Shown here piece after piece: positions 35,390-43,795 of a stretch of 64,000 nt of DNA (the stretch's first letter is position 1; each line of letters begins with the position of its first letter). Location: the NCBI RefSeq assembly GCF_013113715.1, contig NZ_CP053344.1, positions 2,542,001-2,606,000 of the forward strand, written 5' to 3'. The position numbers and the translations under genes are program-made. The stretch is from Herbiconiux sp. SALV-R1 (GTDB taxonomy: Bacteria; Actinomycetota; Actinomycetes; Actinomycetales; Microbacteriaceae). Under the pieces are notes generated by a model. It was not told where the DNA came from, searched no databases, and saw nothing but the letters and a program-made list of their open reading frames with translations.

Positions 35390-36058
35390 TTACGCCGACT
35401 TCTTGTGCCGCTCCGCGTAGCGGTCGCGGCCGGACTGAACCGAACCGCCGTTCGCCGACGAGTCCCGCTGCCCCTGGGAGGGATCGCGGCGGGGTCGCGG
35501 CTCGGGCGCGTCGGTGGTGTTCTCCTTCACCCAGTCGGAGAGCTTCTGCTCGTCGACGTCACCCTCGGGGGTGACGTAGTCGGAGGCAGTGAAGCTGAGG
35601 AGCTTCGAGGGCGACACGGTCTTCGCCTCGAGGGCCTTATCGAGCGCGATGCTGACCAGCTTCGAGCCGGACTTCGTGCGCTCCGCGGCGAGGGCATCGT
35701 CGATGCGCTGTTGCACGTCGGCGTCGCTGAGCCCGGTCGGCTGTTGGCCGCCCTTGCCGTCGCCGCTCTTGTCGCCGCCCTTCTGGTCCCTCGCCTGCGC
35801 GGCCTCGTGGGCGTCCCACTTGGAGGCCTTGACCTTGAAGTCGTCGAAGCCGTCGAACTTCTTCCGTTCACGCGCGAGACGCTGTTCGACGATCGCGTCG
35901 GCCTCGGCCTGCGTGAGGGTCTTCTCGTCGCCGTTGTCGTTCCCTCCTCCGCCGCCGGTTCCTTCGTCCCCGGCGGGGAAGAAGAAGCGGATGCCTCGGA
36001 TGTCGTGCGCGGAGATCGCGCGCGGCCCGAAGGCGGGGAGGGTGCAGGTGCTCTTCAT
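35390..36058 (-). CDS. Capsid scaffolding protein
   Basis: A 222-aa protein from ATG 36058 with a Gly-rich linker (about 37-43), then highly charged coiled-coil sequence: TLTQAEADAIVEQRLARERK, DDFKVKASKWDAHEAAQ, and a basic C-terminal tail (DRYAERHKKSA) that would bind capsid subunits. Composition, length and place before decoration and capsid genes identify a scaffold. The 106 bp before it hold no recognised gene. Confidence 0.82.
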   Translation of the reverse strand: MKSTCTLPAFGPRAISAHDIRGIRFFFPAGDEGTGGGGGNDNGDEKTLTQAEADAIVEQRLARERKKFDGFDDFKVKASKWDAHEAAQARDQKGGDKSGDGKGGQQPTGLSDADVQQRIDDALAAERTKSGSKLVSIALDKALEAKTVSPSKLLSFTASDYVTPEGDVDEQKLSDWVKENTTDAPEPRPRRDPSQGQRDSSANGGSVQSGRDRYAERHKKSA

Positions 36059-36164
36059 GGGTGGGTGTTCCTTTCCGTTTTCGGCCCGTCGGCACAGTCC
36101 GTTTACAGCCCGTCGGCTATCCCGCGACACGCTCGCGTAGCGCCCCCACCGCGGTGGTGGGAAG

Positions 36165-37430
36165 TCAGATGAGCCCGAGGGTGCGGGCGAGGTCCCGGAC
36201 CTGCTGGGGCTGGTTCGGGAGGTCGTCGAGCTGCCGCTGCAGCTCCCTGGCGACGAGCCCCCGCTGCTGATCGGTGATCGGCATCATGCGGGTGTTCTTG
36301 TCGGCGGAGTTCGCACCGATTGACCTGGGCCAGTACCCCGACTTCGCCGCGTTGGCCCGGTACCAGGCGTCGTACATGCGCCGCTCGGCGGCCGTCATCG
36401 TGTACCGGTCCAGCGGGTTCCGCACCCCCGTCATGGTGGCTTCGATGACCGAGTCAGATGCTGCCCGTGCGCGACCGCCTTTGCCGAGCTGCCCGAACCC
36501 GTTGACGCGGCCGAGGATGTTGCCGGCGGCGTTCTGGGGGCCGGTGATGTAGCCCTCTTCGGTCATCATGCGGATGGCGTTGGTGCGGTGCCCGGCCTGC
36601 CGGTAGATCTCGTCGACGGTGAGCCGCGACGGGGTGCCGTATTTCGCTGCCTGGCGTCCGCCTGTGGCGAGGCCGCGCGTCTTCGTGTTCATGACGCGGT
36701 AGATGTCGGCGCCGTCGTTGATCGCGCGCGCCTCGATACGGCCGAAGAGCTTGTCCTGCTCGGCGGGTGCCAGGGAGCGGAAGTACTCGTACGGATCTGT
36801 GGTGAGGTCGCCGGCGATCGACTCAGAGGCCGGGATGTGGCGACAGTCGCACCGGGGGTGGCGTTGGAAGCCCTGGTTCCAGCGGAAGAACTTACCGGCG
36901 AGGATGGCGCAGCGCCCGCACGAGGGCGGGTTCAGCATCCGCACCCAGCCCTCCACGGCCGGGCGGATGCCCATCGCGCCGCTGACAGCCTCTCGGTTCG
37001 AGTCCGCGACCGTCGTGAGCGCGAGCTTCACGAGCTCGTTACGGCCCTGCAGCAGCGCGACGTCGATCGAGGCGCCGGCGGCGACGGCCTCCTTCGTCTT
37101 CGTGACCGAGGAGTAGAACAAGCCTCCGAGGTCACGGCCGTCCGCGGCGGTGCCTGCGAAGGCCTCTGGCCGCATCGTCATGACCGGGAGGTCGACCTGG
37201 TCGGTCTCGTACAGCACCTCGGAGACGTACGCGACGCCCGTGCGTGCCGCGGCGGCCTGGCCTGCGACGATGAGCTCGAGCACGCGCGGCTCGATGCGCG
37301 CGTATCCGGTGTCGAGGCCGACCGAGTCGTCGAGCTGGCTCCACAGCCGCGCGAGACCGCTCGCCGTGACGGCACCGATGCGCTGCTCCTGCTGGTAATG
37401 CGACGCCGCAGCGTCAGGTAGCGCTACCAC
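36165..37430 (-). CDS. Minor head protein, MuF-like
   Basis: A 421-aa protein from GTG 37430, overlapping the portal gene by 17 nt. Contains the MuF-type cysteine/histidine block: MLNPPSCGRCAILAGKFFRW, then FQRHPRCDCRHIPA. The C-terminal part has MTAAERRMYDAWYRANAAK. MuF proteins sit inside the head at the portal and may be ejected with DNA. The long C-terminal region could carry an additional activity, but I recognise none. Confidence 0.82.
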   Translation of the reverse strand: MVALPDAAASHYQQEQRIGAVTASGLARLWSQLDDSVGLDTGYARIEPRVLELIVAGQAAAARTGVAYVSEVLYETDQVDLPVMTMRPEAFAGTAADGRDLGGLFYSSVTKTKEAVAAGASIDVALLQGRNELVKLALTTVADSNREAVSGAMGIRPAVEGWVRMLNPPSCGRCAILAGKFFRWNQGFQRHPRCDCRHIPASESIAGDLTTDPYEYFRSLAPAEQDKLFGRIEARAINDGADIYRVMNTKTRGLATGGRQAAKYGTPSRLTVDEIYRQAGHRTNAIRMMTEEGYITGPQNAAGNILGRVNGFGQLGKGGRARAASDSVIEATMTGVRNPLDRYTMTAAERRMYDAWYRANAAKSGYWPRSIGANSADKNTRMMPITDQQRGLVARELQRQLDDLPNQPQQVRDLARTLGLI

Positions 37431-38799
37431 CCGTGGCCTCCAACGCCCGGAGAGCCGCGGTCACCTGAGGGTCACCGTCGGCGTCGTACTGCAACATCCG
37501 CCGCTGCTGCTCGTCCGTGTAGCCCATGTCCTCACGGGCCTGCTGGATGGGCAGCAGCGAGCGGCCGTTGCCGTCCTTGGCCTGCACGAGCTTCACGATG
37601 GCGTCGGCCTTCTGCGCGATGGTCGGCGTGGACGGGTCACGCCACAGCACCTCAATCGGGGCGAGGTCGGCCTTCGCGGTGCCGTTCTCGAGCAGTGCAA
37701 GCTTCATGATCTGCCGCCACCGGGCGCCGTATGCTCGCTGCAGCCGTTCGGCGCGCTTCACCAACTGCGCCTCCGAAGAGCGGATCGCGTCGGCCGAGGG
37801 CGGGTTGTCGCCCATGAACGTCAGGTAGTGCGACGGGAGGCCGAGCTGCATCGCGATGACCTGGGTGAGGAGCTTGATCGTGTTGTGGAAGTTCTGCAGG
37901 TCCGCTTCGGCGAACTGCCCGAACTTTGCATCCTTGTTGGTGGTGCCCCACATACGGCCGGCGATCATCGAGTACACGTCGATCGGGTTGCCGTCGTCGT
38001 CGATGAAGTCGGTCTCTTCCAGCCCGGTGGCCCACCGGCGCGGGAGGGCGTGGAACTCGGCGGACACCATCATGTCGGAGGAGATCTTGTTCAGCGCGTC
38101 CATCACCGGGACGATGTTCGCGAACACCGACCGGCCGAGCCGCTGGTCGACGCCACGCACGGTGCGCCCGAGCATCCGCCCCTGGTGAGGCAGCGGCACG
38201 AGGGAGCACAGCTTCCAGTCGTGCTTGACCTCGAGGCCAGCGTCTTCCTTCCAGGGCTTGCCCTTCTCGGACACCCACGTGTTCCGGCCCTCACGGTGGT
38301 AGTACGTCACCCACCGGGTGCCGTCGGCGTCGCTCCACTGCTTGATGCCGTGCCGCACCGCCTTCGTGACAGGGTCGTCCTCATGGATGGCGTCGAACGC
38401 TGACTCCGCGGTGATGATCGGCGCGTCACCACGATCCTCGCCGGCGCCCACGATCGCGTACGAGCGGCCGAGCGCCAGGCTCTCGCGGTGGGCCTGCTGC
38501 GAGAGCAGATCACCGTCGTTCTCGATGAAGATGTCGCCGAGCTCCTTGTCGGCGATCGCGTCGGAGGTGAACCGGAACCCTTCGATGTCGAGGCGGTTGT
38601 CGTAGACGTCGGTGGCGAACTCCGCGAGGTTGATCACGATCGGCGAGAGCCTGTAGCCGAGCTCGCGCTCGAGCGTCGGTGCCACGAACCGGAGGGGCTG
38701 GCGGCCCTCGAAGTAGGCGTCGGAGCGGTCGAGGATCTTGAACTCGCTGTGCAGCTTCAGGCGGAGCCGGTCGCGCTCCTTCTCCATCTCCGTCGTCAC
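37414..38799 (-). CDS. Portal protein (SPP1 Gp6-like)
   Basis: Forms the dodecameric DNA channel at one capsid vertex. The 461-aa protein has DRSDAYFEGRQPLRFVAPTL, VVDNRL-type YDNRLDIEGFRF, SLALGRSYAIVG, PVMDALNKISSDMMVSAEFH, LPSHYLTFMGDNPPSADAIR and SSEAQLVKRAERLQRAYGAR, all characteristic of this family. GTG 38799 (VTTEMEKERD) is chosen over upstream codons because the terminase frame ends at 38810; ATG 38787 is possible. Confidence 0.9.
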   Translation of the reverse strand: MTTEMEKERDRLRLKLHSEFKILDRSDAYFEGRQPLRFVAPTLERELGYRLSPIVINLAEFATDVYDNRLDIEGFRFTSDAIADKELGDIFIENDGDLLSQQAHRESLALGRSYAIVGAGEDRGDAPIITAESAFDAIHEDDPVTKAVRHGIKQWSDADGTRWVTYYHREGRNTWVSEKGKPWKEDAGLEVKHDWKLCSLVPLPHQGRMLGRTVRGVDQRLGRSVFANIVPVMDALNKISSDMMVSAEFHALPRRWATGLEETDFIDDDGNPIDVYSMIAGRMWGTTNKDAKFGQFAEADLQNFHNTIKLLTQVIAMQLGLPSHYLTFMGDNPPSADAIRSSEAQLVKRAERLQRAYGARWRQIMKLALLENGTAKADLAPIEVLWRDPSTPTIAQKADAIVKLVQAKDGNGRSLLPIQQAREDMGYTDEQQRRMLQYDADGDPQVTAALRALEATGGSAT

Positions 38800-38809
38800 C
38801 GCTACCGCC

Positions 38810-39424
38810 TCACCCGCGCCACACGCGTACTCGCCGCGGCTTCGGGGGTTCCCACCCTGCAGCCAGCGCATCGGACTTCGCTTCGTGCGCGACCACCCTG
38901 GTCATCGCGACGTCGATCTTCTGGTTCTCGTTCGGTTTCCCGAGGATGTACATCTGGCCGGGCTTCCCGACCTTCTTCGCGTTCCCGACGTGCTGCGCCG
39001 CCACCGGGCATCCGTCGTGGCGGATGCGCCCCTGGGCGAGGTCGTTCTCGAACCGGCGGATCGCGAGGTACATGCGGGAGATCTGGTTGGTCGGCCACTG
39101 CACGACCTTCTCCTCGCCGTGCTCGAGCGCGAGGTCCTCGATGTCGGTCTCCCAGTCGTGGGGGTCGCAGTAGGCGCGCACCACGACGAACCGGTCGAAG
39201 AGCTCCCCGAACGCGGTGTGCACCTCGCTGTGCGGGATGCGGCCGCCGTGCTCGGCGGGGTTCCAGATCGTCGCGACTTCGTCCGGGCCCCAGCGGGGTG
39301 TGAACGAGTACCCGTCCATGGTCTCGGCGCCGATCGCGGTCCAGTCGTTGTTCAGGGACCCGTCGAATCCGAGGCAGATCGCGGTGCCGTCAGGCGGATT
39401 TGGCAGCCAGAGTTGGTCGGGCAT
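38810..39424 (-). CDS. Terminase large subunit, C-terminal nuclease part (separate ORF)
   Basis: A 204-aa ORF from ATG 39424 that carries the RNase-H-like nuclease: PPDGTAICLGFDGSLNNDWT (first catalytic Asp in GFDGS), RAYCDPHDWETDIEDLALEH (second acidic site) and a C-terminal KIDVAMTRVVAHEAKSDALA with the last acid. It lies in the +1 frame relative to the ATPase ORF and overlaps it by 35 bp. Terminases are normally one chain; see the finding on the split. Confidence 0.82.
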   Translation of the reverse strand: MPDQLWLPNPPDGTAICLGFDGSLNNDWTAIGAETMDGYSFTPRWGPDEVATIWNPAEHGGRIPHSEVHTAFGELFDRFVVVRAYCDPHDWETDIEDLALEHGEEKVVQWPTNQISRMYLAIRRFENDLAQGRIRHDGCPVAAQHVGNAKKVGKPGQMYILGKPNENQKIDVAMTRVVAHEAKSDALAAGWEPPKPRRVRVWRG

Positions 39425-40457
39425 ACGCGCTCTCCCACAGTCCGTCGGGCATCCACGAGCCGAGACCGCGGACGAGCTTGTTGCCGTAGAACCGTTCCGC
39501 CTGCGCGGGGTCCTGCTCGAGCAGCTCCGCGGCCTCCGCTTCGATTCCGTCGAGGTCGACGTGCGCGGCGCCGACGTACACGTAGGCGTGGATCTTCCGG
39601 CGGTCGCGCTTGTTCTTGTAGCTGAGGTTCTTCGGCGGCTGCCGGAAGAACCGGAAGATGTCCTGCGCCTTCGCGTCGTACGTCTGCTGCGCCGTCGAGA
39701 TCTCCGCAGGGTCCCACGCGTTCGAGAGTTCGATGCCGCGCCCGCCCATACCCGACGTGCCGCGACGCATCGTCTGCGCCACCTCGAGCAGACCGTTCGC
39801 CTTCGTGTAAGTCCCGGTCTCCTCCTGCACGAACCCCGTCGTCGGGTTCCCCAGACGGGAGGACTCGGAGCTCGTAACCTTCTGGATCTCGCCGTCGTCG
39901 CCAATGCGCATGAACTTCGACCCGACACGGATGACCTCGGCGAGCGGGCCGCGCTCGATCATCGCCCGCAGCGGGCGCCAGATGTTCGTGTTTACCTGGT
40001 CCTCAGACGCGGCCATGAGTTGCACGAGCGGCGTCGGCCACGGCATGCCCATCGGCTCGCCAGCCTCGTACTCGTAGACGAACCCGCACCCGCACCCGTA
40101 CCGGGCGCAGTCGTACACGTCGCCCGCCTCGGCCCAGCCGGCGAACAGGTCAGGACCCGCCGCCATGACCGCAGTCTGTGACGCCGCCCACGGGCTCTTT
40201 CCGTACTTCTGCGGACCCACGACCAGAGATCGCCGGTTGTGGAACGCCTGGTTCTTGACCGGGTTCTCCGGGATCCAAGGTGTGGCCGGCCGCACCCGCC
40301 CGTGGTTCGCGGTGCACCACAGCTGCCAGTCGGAGAGCACGAACGGCTGCCCCTTGTGGAAGCCGTCCGGGATCGGGCAGTGCCACGCAATCCAGTCCGC
40401 CTGCAGGTAGCCGAGCGTCGGGAAGTCGACCTGAAACTCATTCTTCGGAGCCGACAT
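39390..40457 (-). CDS. Terminase large subunit, N-terminal ATPase part (separate ORF)
   Basis: A 355-aa ORF with VVGPQKYGKSPWAASQTAVM (Walker A-like GPQKYGKS), MAASEDQVNTNIWRPLRAMI, SSESSRLGNPTTGFVQEETG (Walker B region) and RRGTSGMGGRGIELSNAWDP. It powers DNA packaging through the portal. It ends with SAYARPTLAAKSA soon after the linker GSWMPDGLWE, just before the nuclease. Start ATG 40457 overlaps TerS by 20 nt. Confidence 0.87.
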   Translation of the reverse strand: MSAPKNEFQVDFPTLGYLQADWIAWHCPIPDGFHKGQPFVLSDWQLWCTANHGRVRPATPWIPENPVKNQAFHNRRSLVVGPQKYGKSPWAASQTAVMAAGPDLFAGWAEAGDVYDCARYGCGCGFVYEYEAGEPMGMPWPTPLVQLMAASEDQVNTNIWRPLRAMIERGPLAEVIRVGSKFMRIGDDGEIQKVTSSESSRLGNPTTGFVQEETGTYTKANGLLEVAQTMRRGTSGMGGRGIELSNAWDPAEISTAQQTYDAKAQDIFRFFRQPPKNLSYKNKRDRRKIHAYVYVGAAHVDLDGIEAEAAELLEQDPAQAERFYGNKLVRGLGSWMPDGLWESAYARPTLAAKSA

Positions 40458-40920
40458 CCTCCACAGCTCTCAATCTGCCCCGCGACGACGGCACCTGACG
40501 CCGCGCCGCCGCCGGCTTGCTCGACGACACCGTCGGCGCCTGCGCCTGGGTCGTGATCCTGAACCCCGCCGACAGCAGCGCCTGGTGATTCAGCAGCAGC
40601 GCGTTCTCCTGACGCAACAGCAGACTCCGCAGCGACGCCGAAGCGCCAGCATCCTCAGCCTCGACCGACGTCCGCACATGCATCGCGACCTGACGGTGCG
40701 ACGACTGCTCCTCCCACACCACGGCCTGAGGCAACTTCCACAGCTGCCGCCACACCGTCGTCTCACGCGCCGTCGCCCTCGACAACGGCCAAGCCGGCGC
40801 AGGACCCGAACGAGCCCTGGGCAGGGTGCGGATCGCACCCGTCTCCAGACGAACCGCCTCAGCGAGCGACGACGGGTCAGGCGGCCTACCCGCACCCGTC
40901 CGAGAACCACCACGAGGCAT
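40438..40920 (-). CDS. Terminase small subunit
   Basis: A 160-aa protein from ATG 40920 with GGAGGGGG about 7 nt upstream; a longer frame exists but lacks this RBS. N-terminus MPRGGSRTGAGRPPDPSSLA is typical of actinophage TerS, followed by helices (ATARETTVWRQLWKLPQAVV, LRSLLLRQENALLLNHQALL). TerS binds the packaging site and loads TerL. Placed between HNH and TerL genes, an order seen in cos-type phages. Confidence 0.78.
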   Translation of the reverse strand: MPRGGSRTGAGRPPDPSSLAEAVRLETGAIRTLPRARSGPAPAWPLSRATARETTVWRQLWKLPQAVVWEEQSSHRQVAMHVRTSVEAEDAGASASLRSLLLRQENALLLNHQALLSAGFRITTQAQAPTVSSSKPAAARRQVPSSRGRLRAVEDVGSEE

Positions 40921-41102
40921 AGCCGACCCCCTCCGGAGCGATTCTTTGATTCCACCGCGCATCGGAGCCACCTCCCCGGCGGTCCGGAGGGGTGACCCCG
41001 TTGGGAGCATCCCCCCTCCCCCTCTGGGGGCGGTGAAGGGTAGTGGTCAGGGTGCAGGGGGTGTTGCATGGGCTCATGGGTGGCTCGCGCGAATATCGAG
41101 AT

Positions 41103-41330
41103 GTGACGCGACCGACGGATTCCGATCGCCGCTTCCATCGGCAGTTGGCTCTGCTGATCGTTATCGGCGCCCCCGTCGTAGCGGTGGCGTTCGTGGTGCT
41201 TGCCGTTCTGAGTGCGACGTCCGGCAACAACCCTGCAGGGTTCGTGTTCTTCGCTGTCGTGTTCGCGTTCGGGACTGTGCTGGGTGTGATGCGTCTCCGT
41301 GCTCGAGGTGACCGTGGGAGTCAGCGTTGA
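41103..41330 (+). CDS. Small two-TM membrane protein
   Basis: About 75 aa from GTG 41103 (earlier in-frame starts at 41043 and 41076 exist). Two membrane segments (LALLIVIGAPVVAVAFVVLA and FVFFAVVFAFGTVLGVM) and a basic tail RLRARGDRGSQR. Plus strand, opposite to the neighbouring packaging genes; its 3' end overlaps the convergent HNH gene by 10 bp. First member of the accessory island. Confidence 0.55.
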   Translation: MTRPTDSDRRFHRQLALLIVIGAPVVAVAFVVLAVLSATSGNNPAGFVFFAVVFAFGTVLGVMRLRARGDRGSQR

Positions 41331-41638
41331 TGTGACGCTCGGCCGCCTGCGCTGCGGTTGCAGCGGTTGGCGTGCTCGGGGCCGCGGGTGATGGTGCGGT
41401 CGTGGTCGTCGTGGCCGAGGTCCCACGGTTCGCCGGGTGCGATGAGGGTGCGGCAGCGCCAGCACTTCACCGTGCCGCGCGCTACCTTCGGCGCCCACCG
41501 TGCACGCTCCCGGTCATGACGGGCGTCGTAGCCCCGCTGTTGCCTGCTGCCCCTCGCCTGTTCTCTCTCCCGCTGGTGGATGAGGCAGCGGCCTGCTGTT
41601 ACGAACGTCGGGCATCCGGGCTCAGCACACACTTTCAT
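41321..41638 (-). CDS. HNH endonuclease
   Basis: A 105-aa protein: CAEPGCPTFVTAGRCLIHQR (zinc-binding Cys pairs), RGYDARHDRERARWAPKVAR, KCWRCRTLIAPGEPWDLGHD (HNH entry with DLGHD) and RGPEHANRCNRSAGG. HNH proteins beside TerS and TerL help cut cos-type DNA during packaging in several siphoviruses. ATG 41638 gives the standard length. Confidence 0.85.
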   Translation of the reverse strand: MKVCAEPGCPTFVTAGRCLIHQREREQARGSRQQRGYDARHDRERARWAPKVARGTVKCWRCRTLIAPGEPWDLGHDDHDRTITRGPEHANRCNRSAGGRASHQR

Positions 41639-41675
41639 CTGGCCGTGCCTCCTGCTTTGCATCTAGGCTCCCGGC

Positions 41676-42086
41676 ATGGGGTGGCTTTCTCGATTGCTTG
41701 GACGTGCTGAACCGTCCCTGGTGGAGTCAGAGCCACCCGTTGCGCCGGATTACTGCGACCTACGCGGACTTCCCTCAATCCGGACGAGAGTCAAGGGGTC
41801 AGCTAACTACGTCACGGATGCTCAACGGATTGCAGCTAGCGGCACGGAGTACGTACTAGTGCGTGAGCCTACAAACGAGCACGATTCGTCAGCGATCGTC
41901 GTCTACGGGCGGGGTGTGAAGTTGGGGTACGTGTCTCGCGCCAAGGCCGCGTCGATGGCGCCCTCGTTGGACCTGATCGGCGCGGCCGGTTACCTCGTGT
42001 CTGGTGCCGCCGCAGCGGAGGGCAACATCCGCCTATGGGTCGATCTCCCTCGGGTTCCCGATCTCAGGGAGTTCGCGAGAGGCTGA
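41676..42086 (+). CDS. HIRAN-domain-like protein
   Basis: A 136-aa protein. After a basic N-terminus (MGWLSRLLGRAEP) it has VKGSANYVTDAQRIAASGTE, VLVREPTNEHDSSAIVVYGR and KLGYVSRAKAASMAPSLD, the strand order and NxxDxxAI / GYV-x-R-x-x-A signature of HIRAN domains, which bind DNA ends or damaged DNA. Usually fused to helicases; here it stands alone on the plus strand. Function in the phage is unknown. Confidence 0.65.
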   Translation: MGWLSRLLGRAEPSLVESEPPVAPDYCDLRGLPSIRTRVKGSANYVTDAQRIAASGTEYVLVREPTNEHDSSAIVVYGRGVKLGYVSRAKAASMAPSLDLIGAAGYLVSGAAAAEGNIRLWVDLPRVPDLREFARG

Positions 42087-42132
42087 GCCTTTCCGAATGA
42101 GCTGCAACGCACACCGTATCCAGCGCAGACCT

Positions 42133-42339
42133 TCACGGTGCCGGGTTGAGGACGGTGATGGGCCAGGCGTGGCGGCGCTGAATGGCGATCGCCCTGGTGT
42201 CGAGGCTGACTCCGGTGACGCCCTGGTCGAGGTAGTGGGCGATGGTGGTGATCTTGCCCGTGTAGGTCTTGGTGCCGTCCTCGATGAGGACGACGTGCTC
42301 GTGGTGCGAGGCGTTCAGTTCACCGAACGTGATCCTCAT
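42133..42339 (-). CDS. Small hypothetical protein
   Basis: A 68-aa protein beginning MRITFGELNASHHEHVVLIE, with CTGGAGGAACG just before the ATG (a good RBS). A compact beta-rich pattern (TYTGKITTIAHYLDQGVTGV). No family recognised. Confidence 0.65.
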   Translation of the reverse strand: MRITFGELNASHHEHVVLIEDGTKTYTGKITTIAHYLDQGVTGVSLDTRAIAIQRRHAWPITVLNPAP

Positions 42340-42366
42340 CGTTCCTCCAGTCGTTATCGTGGGCGA

Positions 42367-42768
42367 ATGGAGCAGTTGATCGAGTCAGTGATCATGGAGC
42401 GAGAAGGGCATGGCCACCGAGTGACGTGGGGTCTCGTGGCTTCTCCGTATGGGCTGCTCGGTGAGCACGACGCCACCTATCTGTCGTTGCAGCTCTTCGT
42501 GCCGGCCGGTAACGGGGATGAGTCTCGGTGGGTGGTGAAGCTGTACTCGAACGCTGGTCCGACGGCGTCGATCTCGGAGACTCGAGGGACCACGATCACG
42601 TTCGCCAACTACGACGTGGCAAACATCACGGTGTCTGGTTCAACGGTCAGTGCGAGCTTTCCAAACAGCTCGCTCTCGAAGCTACCCGAGCGCAGCAAGG
42701 TTTTCGGTCAGTCGACCTTCGATGGGTTCGACGTTGACCTTGTCGTCCCCGTGTCGCTCCTGCTGTAG
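42367..42768 (+). CDS. Hypothetical protein, 133 aa
   Basis: Starts ATG 42367, divergent from the 42133 gene by 27 bp. Beta-rich: VTWGLVASPYGLLGEHDATY, SLQLFVPAGNGDESRWVVKL, TTITFANYDVANITVSGSTV. No signal peptide, membrane segment or known domain. It is part of the mixed-strand accessory island. Confidence 0.6.
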   Translation: MEQLIESVIMEREGHGHRVTWGLVASPYGLLGEHDATYLSLQLFVPAGNGDESRWVVKLYSNAGPTASISETRGTTITFANYDVANITVSGSTVSASFPNSSLSKLPERSKVFGQSTFDGFDVDLVVPVSLLL

Positions 42769-42804
42769 GTCGGCGTGCCAGGACAGCGCGCTGCGCGCGT
42801 CGCC

Positions 42805-43614
42805 TCAGGGACGGGGCTGACTGATCGCCTCAGGTCGTTCGAAAGTGCTCAGTAGTCGTTGGGGAGATGGAGCAGAGCTCCCTCCTGGTTGCCATTCCGT
42901 GCCTCGACTACGGTGGACCACCAAGTCCACGTACACCGACATCCCCAACAGTGCCGCCACGACCTGCTCGTAGCCGACGTGGATGCGATCCCCGATGGCC
43001 ATTCCCCACCCGGGCAGGGCGTCGATTAGACGCTGGTCGACCTTCCCACCTCGATGTGCGATTGCGTTCCGTAGCGCCTTAACCTCGAATAAGAGCTTGC
43101 GCAAGTCGTCGTCGACCTTTCCACCGAGATTGACATCCCCCAGGATTGATTCGAATTGACCTACCCCTGGCTTCAACACCGAGCTCCTCGACACCTTCAA
43201 ATGCTCGAGCACCCAGTCCCAGCGTTCCTCTTCGGAACGTCCCAGGAATTCGCCAAGAGGAACCTTCAGAGCTTGTAGTGCCGGCAGCTGATCCCTGACG
43301 GCACTGTCCTTCAGTTGCGACACGCAGAAGTCATCGACGGTCGCCTCAAGGGCACCCCATGCTCCGAGAATGCAATTGGAATGGAACACGCTGAAATCGT
43401 CCCGGATCAGTCGTTCGGCGGTGTCCGCGCGGACTCCCAAGCCCTCTGGTAGCTCGCGATCGACAGCAGATTCTGATCGCAGTCCCAACAGCTGCGCTCG
43501 AATATTCTGCACGGTCCTCGCCCCGCCATGAACTAGGTCGATCATGTCGATGACCTCGGCTACGTGTTCGAGAAAGAAGGCCGCAATTCCGGCATTGCGC
43601 TGGGTTCGAGACAT
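42805..43614 (-). CDS. HEPN-like protein, possible RNase/defence factor
   Basis: A 269-aa mostly helical protein. RNAIAH at 182-187 fits the R-(N)-x3-H catalytic motif of HEPN RNases, preceded by a long helix (LRKLLFEVKALRNAIAH). The N-terminal half has FHSNCILGAWGALEATVDDF, as in several HEPN families linked to RNA cleavage. Such proteins often act in abortive infection or toxin systems. No obvious antitoxin nucleotidyltransferase lies next to it. Assignment rests on the motif and helical context. Confidence 0.55.
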   Translation of the reverse strand: MSRTQRNAGIAAFFLEHVAEVIDMIDLVHGGARTVQNIRAQLLGLRSESAVDRELPEGLGVRADTAERLIRDDFSVFHSNCILGAWGALEATVDDFCVSQLKDSAVRDQLPALQALKVPLGEFLGRSEEERWDWVLEHLKVSRSSVLKPGVGQFESILGDVNLGGKVDDDLRKLLFEVKALRNAIAHRGGKVDQRLIDALPGWGMAIGDRIHVGYEQVVAALLGMSVYVDLVVHRSRGTEWQPGGSSAPSPQRLLSTFERPEAISQPRP

Positions 43615-43650
43615 GGACCGAGGATAGTGACGTTCCGTGCTTCCTAGCCA

Positions 43651-43767
43651 TCAGTCATGGTTGAGCGGGTCGGGGTCGGCGGGTGATAGGCGCAGCGAGT
43701 ACAGGGCAGCGAGCACGGCGAGCTTTACCAGGGTGACGGCGGCGATGATGACGGGCAGGGCTCTCAT
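43651..43767 (-). CDS. Single-TM micropeptide
   Basis: A 38-aa peptide from ATG 43767 with GAAGGAGACACG directly upstream, a strong RBS. One membrane segment (LPVIIAAVTLVKLAVLAALYSL) and a short acidic tail. Divergent from the 43796 gene by 28 bp. Confidence 0.55.
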   Translation of the reverse strand: MRALPVIIAAVTLVKLAVLAALYSLRLSPADPDPLNHD

Positions 43768-43795
43768 CGTGTCTCCTTCGTCGTAGGGTGCACGC

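Noticed and set aside
38800-38871. Portal start at 38871
   Set aside because: Would overlap the terminase nuclease by over 60 bp and adds Arg/Gly-rich residues unlike portal N-termini.
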